Part shown: piece after piece, positions 24,316 to 32,852 of the stretch | How the letters are laid out: every line of letters starts with the position of its first letter | How positions within the stretch are numbered: the stretch's first letter is position 1 | NCBI GenBank assembly: GCA_944325655.1 | Contig: CALVAW010000016.1 | Span: forward strand, 1 to 40,895 | Length of the DNA: 40,895 bases | Reading direction: 5' to 3' | DNA from: Candidatus Gastranaerophilales bacterium | GTDB taxonomy: Bacteria; Cyanobacteriota; Vampirovibrionia; Gastranaerophilales; Gastranaerophilaceae | Translations under genes and position numbers: made by a program | Notes under the pieces: generated by a model | What the model saw: only the letters and a program-made list of their open reading frames with translations | Told to the model about the DNA's origin: nothing | The model's database searches: none

Positions 24316-25632
24316 ATGGAAGATGTATTAAAAATCAAAAAATTTAAAGGTTATTTATCGGGAGAAATTACAATTCCTCCCGATAAATCAATTTCGCACA
24401 GGAGTCTAATAATAGCTTCCATTGTTTCCAAACAAACCGGCAATAAAATTAGGATTAAAAATTTATCTTTAGGAAAAGATTGTGTAGCGACATTGGAAAT
24501 TCTTAAAAAAACGGGAGTGTCTTTTGAATATTTATCCGAAAGAGAGTTGATTGTTGATGCGAAAAAAGCTTTTTGTTCTCCTGATAATTTTTTGGATTGC
24601 GGAAATTCGGGAACTTCAGCAAGATTACTTTCGGGTTTGTTTTCTTCCATAGATGGTTTTAAATGTACTTTTGTAGGCGATAAAAGTCTTGAAAAGAGAC
24701 CAATGGCAAGAATAATTAAGCCATTAAGTCTTATGGGCGCTTCAATAACTTCAAATGCGGATAAAATGCCATTGAATATTGAAGGAAGGCAGCTAAAAGC
24801 AATTACCTATGAGTCTCCGATTGCTTCTGCTCAGGTAAAAAGCGCAATATTATTGGCAGGATTAAATGCTTGCGGTAAAACAATTGTTTATGAGCCTTAT
24901 CTTTCCAGAAATCATACAGAAATAATGCTTGAATATTTAGGAGCTAAGATTAAATTCGGCAAGAGCGAAGCGGGTTTTTGGACAAGCATTGAAAAGAGTT
25001 CTTTTTTGTCTAAAACCATTGAAATAGCAGGTGATATATCTTCTGCAGCATTTTTCATGGTTGCGGCAGCCATTATTCCAAATTCAAAAATATTAATTAA
25101 AAATGTCGGCATAAATCCTACAAGAGTCGGTATCTTAAAAGTATTTGATCAGGCAGGAGTTAATTATTTTATTTTGAATAAAAGAATTATATCAAATGAA
25201 ACTGTTGCTGATATTGAGGTTTGTTATACGGAGAATATTAAGCCTTTTAAAATAAGCGGAGATATAATACCTGAATTAATAGATGAAATTCCGGTAATTG
25301 CCGTACTTGCAGCCGTTGCAAAAGGAAAAAGTTGTGTAGAAGATGCCTTTGATTTAAGAAATAAAGAATCTGACAGAATAAGTACTATTGTTGAAAGTTT
25401 TAAAAAGTTTGGGATTAAAATTGAAGAAAAAGAAGACGGGTTTATTATTTTTGGCGGCGAGATTATAGAAAAAGATGTTTTTTTAAAAACCCATCTTGAT
25501 CATAGACTCGCTATGAGCTATTACGTTCTTTCAATGTTAAATAAAGGAAGTACCGTTATAGACGGATTTAGTTGTGTTGAAACTTCTTTTCCGGAATTTG
25601 CGGATTTAATGAAGCAAATAAAACAATTTTAG
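24316..25632 (+). CDS. aroA: 3-phosphoshikimate 1-carboxyvinyltransferase (EPSP synthase), 438 aa
   Basis: AroA joins shikimate 3-phosphate and PEP in the shikimate pathway. Signatures are PPDKSISHRSLIIASI near the N-terminus, LDCGNSGTSARLLSGLF, KRPMARIIKPLSLMGA, SRNHTEIMLEYLGA, RNKESDRIS, and HLDHRLAMSYYVL near the C-terminus. The length is full. It sits 2 nt after the speE stop and 10 nt before the DUF4145 gene, so the three are probably one transcript. Confidence 0.94.
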   Translation: MEDVLKIKKFKGYLSGEITIPPDKSISHRSLIIASIVSKQTGNKIRIKNLSLGKDCVATLEILKKTGVSFEYLSERELIVDAKKAFCSPDNFLDCGNSGTSARLLSGLFSSIDGFKCTFVGDKSLEKRPMARIIKPLSLMGASITSNADKMPLNIEGRQLKAITYESPIASAQVKSAILLAGLNACGKTIVYEPYLSRNHTEIMLEYLGAKIKFGKSEAGFWTSIEKSSFLSKTIEIAGDISSAAFFMVAAAIIPNSKILIKNVGINPTRVGILKVFDQAGVNYFILNKRIISNETVADIEVCYTENIKPFKISGDIIPELIDEIPVIAVLAAVAKGKSCVEDAFDLRNKESDRISTIVESFKKFGIKIEEKEDGFIIFGGEIIEKDVFLKTHLDHRLAMSYYVLSMLNKGSTVIDGFSCVETSFPEFADLMKQIKQF

Positions 25633-25642
25633 AGGAAAAATC

Positions 25643-26452
25643 GTGGCAGGTAATTTTGATTTTTTAAAAAGTACAGATAAAGAGCTTTTTTCTTTAATTA
25701 GAGACAGTGAAAAACTTTTTAGGGATGAATATTTTAATCAATGTGCAGTTCAATTAAGGATTTTTGCTGAAAAAACCGCTAAAAAAGTTTTGGGACAGGA
25801 TTCTAAAGAAATGACTTTTGATGATACAATCAATTGTCTTAAAGATAAGATTCAAACGCAGGAAGAAAAAGAATTTGTAGAAGATTTATTTTTTATTAAG
25901 CGTGCAGGTAATAAATGTGCTCATGGCGAAGATATAGCTCCGACGGAAGTGTTAGAGGCAATTAGACGAGCATTTGAAATTGCAATAAATTATTCATATT
26001 CTAAAAAGAAAGATGAAAAAATAAAGAAGCTGTGCTTTGATGAAACGTTATTAATTACCGAAAAGCCCCAAAAAGAGCAAAAACTTGTAGATGAATATAT
26101 AAGACTTGCTCAAGAAGAAAGAGAAGAATTTCTTAATCTAAAACAGGGAGAGTTTAATTCTAATGTTGAAAAAACAATTGACGGAAGAAAAGATGAAAGT
26201 TATGTAAGTAAAGTTAATAAGTATAAGAAAAAGTCTAAAAAAGAATTAACTCCCGCGCAAAAGAGGGTTAAAGAAAAAATTAAACAAGCAAGAAAAGTAA
26301 TCAAAGAAAAAGTTAATAAATCGACAAAATCCAAAAAAAGTTCAAAGAAAAAACAAAAAGTCTCTAAAAATAAATATATAAAACATATAGTTTTTATGAT
26401 ATTTGTAACAATTTCGGTTATTTTATTAACAAAAATGATATTTTTTTTCTGA
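25643..26452 (+). CDS. DUF4145-like protein with basic linker and C-terminal TM anchor, 269 aa
   Basis: The N-terminal 120 residues look like a DUF4145/HEPN-related helical domain: FLKSTDKELFSLIRDSEKLF, then NQCAVQLRIFAEKTAKKVLG, then RAGNKCAHGEDI. The last part resembles the RxxxN/H motif area of HEPN proteins. A lysine-rich, disordered stretch follows (about 190-245). The chain ends in a single membrane helix (HIVFMIFVTISVILLTKMIF), as in tail-anchored proteins. Start GTG 25643 has AGAGG at good spacing. HEPN proteins are often RNases or toxin components; this function is not shown here. Confidence 0.65.
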   Translation: MAGNFDFLKSTDKELFSLIRDSEKLFRDEYFNQCAVQLRIFAEKTAKKVLGQDSKEMTFDDTINCLKDKIQTQEEKEFVEDLFFIKRAGNKCAHGEDIAPTEVLEAIRRAFEIAINYSYSKKKDEKIKKLCFDETLLITEKPQKEQKLVDEYIRLAQEEREEFLNLKQGEFNSNVEKTIDGRKDESYVSKVNKYKKKSKKELTPAQKRVKEKIKQARKVIKEKVNKSTKSKKSSKKKQKVSKNKYIKHIVFMIFVTISVILLTKMIFFF

Positions 26453-26528
26453 TTTTTGCAATTTCACCTTGAAAAAATACTTTATATAATTAGATGTTAT
26501 TTGTGGAAGTTTATTGAATGGATAAAGT

Positions 26529-26696
26529 ATGGACAGAATTGAAAGAAATGAAAAAATCAATGATGATTTGTCAAAAGATATAGAATTGTTTAACGATTTT
26601 TTATCTTTTGAATATTATGATTGGCGAATAAAGTCGCTTGCTGAAAAAATTAAACTTAAAAATTATAAACCAAATAGTAAAATTTATAATTTTTAA
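26529..26696 (+). CDS. Small ORF, 55 aa
   Basis: An ATG at 26529 opens a 55-codon frame beginning MDRIERNEKINDDLSKDIEL, a charged helical protein ending in KIYNF. It fills the gap between the DUF4145 and HAD genes. A TATAAT lies at 26485-26490, but no strong ribosome site is visible. A competing ATG at 26518 opens a shorter frame. It is unrecognised and may be spurious. Confidence 0.4.
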   Translation: MDRIERNEKINDDLSKDIELFNDFLSFEYYDWRIKSLAEKIKLKNYKPNSKIYNF

Positions 26697-26717
26697 TTTT
26701 TATGATATTTTAATTTT

Positions 26718-27446
26718 GTGGAAAATAAAATATTATTTTTAGATTTTGACGGAGTTTTATTCGACACTTTAAGAGAAGTTTATCTTGTAAACAGGTGTTG
26801 TTATAATAATACTTCGTTTTTTAGTGCTGTAGATGAGAAAAATTACAGTCTTTATTATAAATATAAATTTCTTATTTATAATATTTGGATGTTTTATTAT
26901 TTTAATCCTTTAATTTTTAATAATGTAAGAGAAGAAGACATTATACCTTTGTTTAGAAAAGCTGTTTTGAACAGGGATAAAAAAGAAGAAGAGAAATTTT
27001 GTGAAGAATTTTTAAAAATACGGGAAAATTTAATAAAAAATTATAATGATTTTTGGCAAACTTTAGAAAAACCTTATGAGTTCTTTTTTGAAATAAAAAA
27101 ATTATACGAAGAAAAAAAGATAAATTTTGTTATTGCTTCCAAGAAAAATAAAACATCAATTTTGAAAAGGTTAAATTTTTACGGATTAAATTTTGAAGAT
27201 AATAAAGTATTTGCTCGGGAGATTTTGAATAATTATTCTTCAAAAGCGGAATTTATGAATGAATATATGTTATCAAACGGATATAAAAGCGCACTTTTTG
27301 TTGATGACAATATAAATAATATTGTTCCGTGTAAAAATTATAAAAATATTAAAACAATTCTGGCTCTTTGGGGAAATATTGAGCCTGAAAGCAAGGGTTA
27401 TACGCAAAAAGAAGCTATATCAGAAATAATTGAATATTTTAAATAA
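26718..27446 (+). CDS. HAD-superfamily hydrolase, 242 aa
   Basis: A haloacid-dehalogenase-type phosphatase. The DxD nucleophile motif is D9-x-D11 (LFLDFDGVLFDT). Motif II is around VIASKKNK and motif IV is ALFVDDNINNI. The cap region (about 20-100) is helical and rich in Tyr and Asn. The substrate is unknown. The only plausible start is GTG 26718. It has no ribosome site, and a TATGAT lies 11 nt before it, so the leader may be very short or absent. Confidence 0.75.
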   Translation: MENKILFLDFDGVLFDTLREVYLVNRCCYNNTSFFSAVDEKNYSLYYKYKFLIYNIWMFYYFNPLIFNNVREEDIIPLFRKAVLNRDKKEEEKFCEEFLKIRENLIKNYNDFWQTLEKPYEFFFEIKKLYEEKKINFVIASKKNKTSILKRLNFYGLNFEDNKVFAREILNNYSSKAEFMNEYMLSNGYKSALFVDDNINNIVPCKNYKNIKTILALWGNIEPESKGYTQKEAISEIIEYFK

Positions 27447-27494
27447 TGCTCACGCAAAAAAATATTTTTATAAGTTTTATACCCTTAGTTAGTG

Positions 27495-27523
27495 TTGTTT
27501 TTTTGTTAAAAAAATGATATTAT
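27495..27523 (+). promoter_or_regulatory. Promoter of the 114-aa gene
   Basis: TTGTTT (27495-27500) and TATTAT (27518-27523) are 17 nt apart, with the extended -10 dinucleotide TG at 27515. A GAGGG ribosome site lies 6 nt before the ATG at 27551. Confidence 0.55.
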
Positions 27524-27550
27524 CTATCCGACATAAGGCGAGGGTTAAAA

Positions 27551-27895
27551 ATGGTCGATAACAGGGGTATATCTCCTATACCTAGTTTTAATTTTAAATC
27601 AGGCGATGCTTCAGGAATGGCAAATAAAATGTCTGAGGAAAAAATGGGACAAGGCGGGGAGTATTTTGCTCAGGAGATGCAAGAGGAAGAAGAAAGAGAG
27701 CAAAAAAGCAATTATCAGGACCGTTCAGCACAGTTAAGGGCTTCTTTGGATAGTTTAGCTATGGTTAATGCCGGTTCTATTATGTTCAAGAAATTTGTTA
27801 AAGAAAAAGAACAGGAAAATAAAGAAAAAAAACAAAACAAGAACAAAAAGCAATCGGAAGAAAAGGAAGAAAGCGAAGTAACGGTCGAAGATTAA
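27551..27895 (+). CDS. Small charged hypothetical protein, 114 aa
   Basis: Unrecognised. The N-terminus (MVDNRGISPIPSFNFKSG) shares the ISP-hydrophobic pattern with two proteins of the GH13 operon. A Met/Glu/Gln-rich middle (about 28-55) precedes a helix containing RASLDSLAMVNAG. The C-terminal 35 residues are Lys/Glu repeats, likely disordered. A strong promoter and ribosome site support it being real. Confidence 0.65.
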   Translation: MVDNRGISPIPSFNFKSGDASGMANKMSEEKMGQGGEYFAQEMQEEEEREQKSNYQDRSAQLRASLDSLAMVNAGSIMFKKFVKEKEQENKEKKQNKNKKQSEEKEESEVTVED

Positions 27896-27982
27896 GTTTT
27901 GTAACAAAATAATTTAATTTTGAAATTAGATAATCTTTATATACTTTATATATATGTAAGCAGTGATTAAAGGAAAATAAAG

Positions 27983-28153
27983 ATGAAACTTCAAATAACT
28001 GAAAATTTCGATCAAAAACTTGCAGAACTTTATTCTTCCAAAGTTACTGTTAATCTGGATACTAAATCAACAGTTGACCCTAATCAAATTTTTAATTCAA
28101 TGGAATTAATTGCAGTAAATCATAAAGCAATGATTAATTTCAGATTAAGATAA
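27983..28153 (+). CDS. Small ORF, 56 aa
   Basis: A 56-residue protein beginning MKLQITENFDQKLAELYS and ending MINFRLR. AAAGGA lies 8 nt before the ATG, a good ribosome site. It shows no known domain, signal peptide or membrane helix. Its stop codon is 2 nt from the dnaX stop on the opposite strand, the same tight convergent packing seen elsewhere in the window. Confidence 0.6.
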   Translation: MKLQITENFDQKLAELYSSKVTVNLDTKSTVDPNQIFNSMELIAVNHKAMINFRLR

Positions 28154-28155
28154 AT

Positions 28156-29943
28156 TTATTCTATAATTCTCCCGTTAAATTGTTCAATCATTTCTTGAAC
28201 TTTCGGGCTGTAATATTTTTTTTCGTTTTCTTTTTTTTGCTCTTCGTTTTTATCTTCTTTGTCGGTTTTGATAGCGTCATAAGATGCTTCTGTATTTTCA
28301 TTTTGATTTGATATAGGTATCTCCGGCGGCCTTTTCGGCATGTTTGAAGATATTTTTGGTTTTACTTCAATAGTTTTTTGCGAAGAGTCAATTTTAATGA
28401 ATTCAATTTTAAAACCCTTGTATGTTGCATCAACTCCGGCTTGCAGCAGAGGCAGTTTGGAGCTTGATTTTGCTTGTATGATTAAATTTTCGTTCAAAAA
28501 TCCAAGGGTAATTTTTTGGTTTTCTATCTTTACAAGTTTGGAGACTCCCGAATAAAAGGCCTTTGCCGGTAGCGAAGGGATTGCGTTTACTATTTTTGTC
28601 CAAGCCTCAGCCTCATTTAATTTTTCGCTGTTTTGAACAACATCTTCTTTTTGATTTTCAAAATTTATTTTTTCGATAACTGCTTGGTTTTCTTCATCTG
28701 TGTCGTTTTTTTGATTTTGTTCAATATTATCTCTATCTTGGATTTCTTGTTTTATAATTGGTTTTTGTATTTCTGCTGTGGTGTTTTGTGTTTTTTGCGT
28801 TTGTAAAATCGGTGCAGTAGAAGCAGGGTTTTGAATATTTTGTAAATCTAATTTACAAGCTCCAATGACTGCAAGTTCCATCCAAAGATAAGGGTTTGTG
28901 GATATTTTAATTTCTTTATAATATTCAATAATTGTATTAAGTATTTTTATTGTCTTGTTTTTATCAAGGTTTAAAGTTCTTATCTTTTCAATATCTTCTT
29001 TAATTAAGGTTGTGAATTTTGTGATGGAGCTGTCATCGGTTGAATTAAGGGTCAGTATAGTATTTTTTAAAAATTCTATAAAGTTTTCGGCTAAATTTCT
29101 CGGCTCGTTGCCTTTTGCATATATGTTATCAACGTCATGCAATGCTAGTTCTATATTTTCGTCATTTATATCTTTTAAAAGATTTAACAACGTATCAAAA
29201 TTGATTTTTCCGAGCAAATCTTCTATCAGTTCTTTTGTTATTTCTTCTTTTACACCTAAAATACTTACTTGATCCAAAAGAGCAAGAGAATCTCTTAAAC
29301 CGCCGGAGACATTTTTTGCGATTGTAAATAATGCTTCATCAGTTATTTTTATATTTTCCAAATCGGATATTTGTCTTAAACGTTTTATAATGTCTTCTGT
29401 TGTAATTCTTCTCAAATCAAATCTTTGACAACGACTTACTATTGTCTCCAAAACTTTATGCGGTTCGGTGGTTGCAAGAATAAATATAACGTTTTCCGGA
29501 GGTTCCTCAAATGTTTTTAAAAGAGCATTAAATGCATCATTTGACAGCATGTGTACTTCGTCGATGATAAAAATTTTATATTTTCCGTTGATAGGAGCAT
29601 ATTGTACTTGTGAAATAAGTTCTTTTGCGTCTTGTATGCCTCTGTTTGAAGCGGCGTCTATTTCTATTACGTCTAATCCTGCGGCATTTGTTATATCAAC
29701 GCAGCTTGCACATTTTTGACATGGAGTTAGAGTCGGGCCGTTTACGCAATTTAAGGATTTTGCAAAAATTCTTGCACTCGAGGTTTTTCCCGTTCCTCTC
29801 GGACCGCAAAAAAGATACGCATTTGCAATACGATTTAATTCTATTGCATTTGATAATGCTTTAACAAGGCTTTCTTGTCCGATGATATCTTGAAAAGATT
29901 GCGGACGGTATTTTCTAAATAACGGCAAATAATTTTCCTTCAT
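28156..29943 (-). CDS. dnaX: DNA polymerase III clamp-loader subunit tau/gamma, 595 aa
   Basis: DnaX is the ATPase of the clamp loader. Seen in order: YRPQSFQDIIGQE, Walker A FCGPRGTGKTSSA (about 46-57), a zinc module with cysteines near 66-81 (CQKCASC), EIDAASNRGI, Walker B IFIIDEVHML (124-133) and NALLKTFEEPP. Domain III ends near residue 370. A Gln/Asn/Glu-rich linker and a C-terminal tau-like domain follow. Within the linker the in-frame heptamer A-AAA-AAC at codons 411-413 is followed in the -1 frame by a stop after three codons. That would make a 416-residue gamma-like product. The gene has TATAAT 6 nt before the ATG and no ribosome site. Confidence 0.95.
   Translation of the reverse strand: MKENYLPLFRKYRPQSFQDIIGQESLVKALSNAIELNRIANAYLFCGPRGTGKTSSARIFAKSLNCVNGPTLTPCQKCASCVDITNAAGLDVIEIDAASNRGIQDAKELISQVQYAPINGKYKIFIIDEVHMLSNDAFNALLKTFEEPPENVIFILATTEPHKVLETIVSRCQRFDLRRITTEDIIKRLRQISDLENIKITDEALFTIAKNVSGGLRDSLALLDQVSILGVKEEITKELIEDLLGKINFDTLLNLLKDINDENIELALHDVDNIYAKGNEPRNLAENFIEFLKNTILTLNSTDDSSITKFTTLIKEDIEKIRTLNLDKNKTIKILNTIIEYYKEIKISTNPYLWMELAVIGACKLDLQNIQNPASTAPILQTQKTQNTTAEIQKPIIKQEIQDRDNIEQNQKNDTDEENQAVIEKINFENQKEDVVQNSEKLNEAEAWTKIVNAIPSLPAKAFYSGVSKLVKIENQKITLGFLNENLIIQAKSSSKLPLLQAGVDATYKGFKIEFIKIDSSQKTIEVKPKISSNMPKRPPEIPISNQNENTEASYDAIKTDKEDKNEEQKKENEKKYYSPKVQEMIEQFNGRIIE
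28694..28711 (-). promoter_or_regulatory. Candidate -1 frameshift site in dnaX
   Basis: The minus strand has an in-frame slippery heptamer A-AAA-AAC (28711-28705), within a run of seven A residues. A -1 shift reads CGA-CAC-AGA and stops at TGA (28696-28694). The position matches the gamma-forming site of E. coli dnaX (about residue 430). No clear stimulatory stem-loop was seen. Confidence 0.4.
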
Positions 29944-29949
29944 AGTTTG

Positions 29950-29955
29950 ATTATA
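29950..29955 (-). promoter_or_regulatory. -10 box of leaderless dnaX
   Basis: Minus-strand TATAAT followed by six bases (caaact) and then the dnaX ATG. No ribosome site fits in between. The -35 region is weak. Confidence 0.5.
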
Positions 29956-30011
29956 ATATAAAAATTAAAAGATTGAAATTTACTATTTTTTATTAAAAAT
30001 TTAATACCTGC

Positions 30012-30043
30012 CCGACTGTCTAATTTGGATATTAGACAGTCGG
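30012..30043. repeat. Perfect 13-bp inverted repeat between dnaX and the response regulator
   Basis: CCGACTGTCTAAT (30012-30024) and its exact complement (30031-30043) flank the loop ttggat. It lies between two genes transcribed away from each other, so it is not a terminator of either. No T-run follows directly. It may be an operator or a structured RNA element. Confidence 0.7.
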
Positions 30044-30126
30044 CTAATTAACTAAAAAGTTTTTACAAGATAGTATTAATCCAAGAATTATTTATTAACT
30101 ATACAAGACGAGAAAGGATTAAATTA

Positions 30127-30825
30127 ATGAGCCAACAAACGGTTAGTAGAAATGCCGCGAAAGATGTTCGCGTAATTATTGTGGAGGATTATAAGTTAAC
30201 GAGAGTTGGTTTAAGGTACGCTTTGAATGAGATTGAAAATATTAATGTCATTGCTGAAGCGCAAAATGCAGAGGTAGGTTTAGAATTAATTAAAAAAGAA
30301 CAACCTGATGTTGTTTTGATGGATTTAGGACTTCCGGGTATTAACGGATTAGAGGCAACAGCAAAAATAAAGGTGATATCACCTAACACAAAAGTAATCA
30401 TTTTAACTTCTCATGACAGAGAAGAAGAGGTTATTGCTTCTTTGGGTTCGGGTGCAAGCGGATATTGTCTTAAAGATATTGATCCGATTACGCTATCCGG
30501 AGTTATTAAAAATGTTGCAAAAGGTGCATGCTGGATTGATTCTAATGTTGCACATTTAGCTTTAAAATTCTTCCCGAAACCGGAGAGCACCGAGATTATG
30601 AATTCGTCTCATAATATAGATTCTAAAGCTAAATTAACGGAAAGAGAAAATGAAGTATTGAAGTTATTGGTGCAGGGCAAATCCAATACTCAAATAGCTC
30701 AAGAATTAATTGTTTCTGTACATACTGCAAAAGCTCATGTTTGCTCAATTTTGCAAAAGCTGTGCGTGGATGATAGAGTTCAGGCAGCAGTCAAAGCCAT
30801 AAAAGAGGGAATTGTATCGGTATAG
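30127..30825 (+). CDS. NarL/FixJ-family response regulator, 232 aa
   Basis: A two-component regulator. The receiver domain (about 14-130) has acidic residues E20 and D21, phospho-acceptor D66 (VVLMDLGLPG), T94 in ILTSHD and the conserved Lys in CLKDID. The output is a LuxR-type HTH (about 170-230): LTERENEVLKLLVQGKSNTQ followed by VSVHTAKAHVCSILQKL. The tail VDDRVQAAVKAI resembles cyanobacterial NarL-type regulators. No histidine kinase gene is nearby. GAGAAAGGA is a good ribosome site. The 13-bp inverted repeat upstream could be its own operator. A strong terminator follows. Confidence 0.92.
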   Translation: MSQQTVSRNAAKDVRVIIVEDYKLTRVGLRYALNEIENINVIAEAQNAEVGLELIKKEQPDVVLMDLGLPGINGLEATAKIKVISPNTKVIILTSHDREEEVIASLGSGASGYCLKDIDPITLSGVIKNVAKGACWIDSNVAHLALKFFPKPESTEIMNSSHNIDSKAKLTERENEVLKLLVQGKSNTQIAQELIVSVHTAKAHVCSILQKLCVDDRVQAAVKAIKEGIVSV

Positions 30826-30830
30826 TACTT

Positions 30831-30868
30831 AAAAGCAGATATTTTTTAATATCTGCTTTTTATTTTTT
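30831..30868 (+). terminator. Rho-independent terminator after the response regulator
   Basis: A perfect 13-bp stem (30831-30843 with 30848-30860, AAAAGCAGATATT) has a TTTT loop and a T-rich tail. It begins 5 nt after the stop codon. The promoter of the adenylate cyclase starts within the tail. Confidence 0.85.
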
Positions 30869-30879
30869 TAAAAGTATTA

Positions 30880-30885
30880 TACAAT
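30880..30885 (+). promoter_or_regulatory. -10 box of the leaderless adenylate cyclase gene
   Basis: TACAAT ends 7 nt before ATG 30893 and no ribosome site is present. Any -35 would lie in the T-tail of the preceding terminator. Confidence 0.45.
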
Positions 30886-30892
30886 ATTGTCT

Positions 30893-32842
30893 ATGGAGTT
30901 TAAACAAAGAAACACAAAGTTTTTATTTCCGGTTTTTGTATTTATTTTTCTTGTTATATATTCTTTAACCGCTTCTTTTTTGCAATTAAAATCTTATAAT
31001 ATTATGAATAAATTGACGATGAATAATAAGATTTCTTCGTCTGATGTTGTGTTGGTTGTAATTGACGATAAGTCGCTTCATGATATAGGCAGATGGCCTT
31101 GGAAGAGAAAGTATTATCTTGAAATTTTTGATTATTTTGAAAATTATACCAATGTTAAATTAATCGGGTATGATGGTTTGATAATGGCGCCTGACAGTGA
31201 ACATCCTGAGTCTGATAAAAAATTTTTTTCAAGGATAGGAGATTTCAAAAAACTCATTGCCGGTGTGGCATTTTCTTATGATAAATTTGAAAAAAACATT
31301 AATGAACAAGAATATGATGATATTTTAAAAACAAAAACAGATATTAAAATAATAGATAAACGTGCCAAGAAATATCGTATAAAGAGCCGTTTTAAAAGTT
31401 TTACTTCGTTTCAAAAGGAATATTTTAAAAATGTCTCGTCTTTGGGATCGGTTGATGTTCCTGAAGATTTTGACGGTTATATAAGAAAATCTGCTCAGCT
31501 AATAAATTATAAGGGTAATTTTTTTCCGTCACTTGCACTAAATATGTATTCTAAATATACGGGAATAAAAGAGTTTATTTTAACTGATAATTATATTTAT
31601 GGTTTCTCAAATGACTATACTCTGAAAGTACCCGTAAAAAGCCGCTTCGGCATGGTTTTAAATTATATTTGTTATTATAAAACTAAAGATGGCATATATT
31701 CACATAAAAAATATTCCGCTTCCGATATTATTAATTCTTATAGAGCAATTAAAAAAGGAGAGATTCCATCGATAAAATCCGAAGAGTTTAATAATAAAAT
31801 TGTTTTTATAGGCGCCAATGCGCAAGCTCAGGCATTATCTGATATTCAAAGGACTTCGATTTCGGAAAATTTCTCCGGTCTTGATATACAAGCTACAAAT
31901 TTTGATAATTTAATATCTAATAATTTTTACAGAGTAACGAGTCCTTTTTATAATTTTTTAATTTGTGCGGGTATTTTTATTTTAGTTTTTATTTTGGCAA
32001 TTACAATGTCTATAACCGGAGCATTGTTATCCAGTGTTTCGGTTATGTTGATTTATTTGTTGTTTACATTTTTTATGTATTACAATAAAATCGCAATTAG
32101 TTTAATTTTACCTGAATTATTTGTTATAGTTGCTCTTGCATGCGCATATTCCTATAGATATTTATTAGAAGATAATAAAAAAGTTAAAATTCAAAGGGCG
32201 ATGGGAAAATATCTTTCTTATGACGTAATGCAAAATGTGGTGAAAAATATTGATAATATTTCTCTTGGCGGCAAAAGAGCCGATATTACGGTTTTATTTG
32301 CTGATATCAGGAATTTTACATCTATATCTGAAAATATGGATGCAAATTCGGTTACAATGATTTTGAATGAGTATTTTTCTGCTTTGGTGCCCATTATAGA
32401 GGAGCATAACGGCATTTTGAATAAGTTTATGGGAGATGCTGTTCTTGTTATCTTTGGAGAACCAAAGAAAAATAAAAATCATGCTCTCGATGCCGTTCGT
32501 TGCGCCGATAGGATGTTAAAAAAAGTTAAATATCTGCAAGAAAAATGGATTGATGAAGGTAAACCAAAAATTGAAATTGGAATAGGAATTTCAACAGGCG
32601 AAGCATTTATAGGAAATATAGGTTCTACAGAGCGTTTAGAGTATACGGTAATAGGTGATACCGTTAATACGGCGAGTAGAATTGAAAATTATAATAAAGT
32701 TTACAGGACAAACTTTTTAATTAGTGAATCAACTTATGAAAGAGTTAAAGATTTTGTTGATGCAATTACAATAAAAAATGTTGTAATAAGGGGAAAAACG
32801 AATAAAATAAATTTATATGAAGTAATCAGGCTTGTAGAATAG
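30893..32842 (+). CDS. CHASE2-domain class III adenylate cyclase, 649 aa
   Basis: A membrane cyclase making cAMP in response to an extracytoplasmic signal. TM1 (about 10-28) is followed by a CHASE2 sensor (about 35-345; SSDVVLVVIDDKSLHDIGRW is its typical start). Three more membrane helices lie at about 350-425. The catalytic domain (about 455-640) has metal aspartates in LFADIRNFTS and FMGDAVLVIFG. The adenine-selecting Lys is in NKFMGD, and VIGDTVNTASRIE carries the Asn and Arg catalytic residues, so ATP rather than GTP is the expected substrate. I start at ATG 30893 because the -10 lies 7 nt before it. No cAMP receptor is in the window. Confidence 0.9.
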   Translation: MEFKQRNTKFLFPVFVFIFLVIYSLTASFLQLKSYNIMNKLTMNNKISSSDVVLVVIDDKSLHDIGRWPWKRKYYLEIFDYFENYTNVKLIGYDGLIMAPDSEHPESDKKFFSRIGDFKKLIAGVAFSYDKFEKNINEQEYDDILKTKTDIKIIDKRAKKYRIKSRFKSFTSFQKEYFKNVSSLGSVDVPEDFDGYIRKSAQLINYKGNFFPSLALNMYSKYTGIKEFILTDNYIYGFSNDYTLKVPVKSRFGMVLNYICYYKTKDGIYSHKKYSASDIINSYRAIKKGEIPSIKSEEFNNKIVFIGANAQAQALSDIQRTSISENFSGLDIQATNFDNLISNNFYRVTSPFYNFLICAGIFILVFILAITMSITGALLSSVSVMLIYLLFTFFMYYNKIAISLILPELFVIVALACAYSYRYLLEDNKKVKIQRAMGKYLSYDVMQNVVKNIDNISLGGKRADITVLFADIRNFTSISENMDANSVTMILNEYFSALVPIIEEHNGILNKFMGDAVLVIFGEPKKNKNHALDAVRCADRMLKKVKYLQEKWIDEGKPKIEIGIGISTGEAFIGNIGSTERLEYTVIGDTVNTASRIENYNKVYRTNFLISESTYERVKDFVDAITIKNVVIRGKTNKINLYEVIRLVE

Positions 32843-32852
32843 GGTTAAAATT

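Noticed and set aside
27897-27908. TTTTGT-A-ACAAAA dyad after the 114-aa gene as a terminator
   Set aside because: The stem is short and AT-rich, with no loop of workable size and no T-run.
28200-28260. Second slippery A run near the end of dnaX
   Set aside because: It lies close to the stop codon, so a shift there would change only a few residues and has no known counterpart.
30012-30043. Rho-independent terminator
   Set aside because: The flanking genes run away from it and no T-run follows either arm, so it is listed as an inverted repeat instead.
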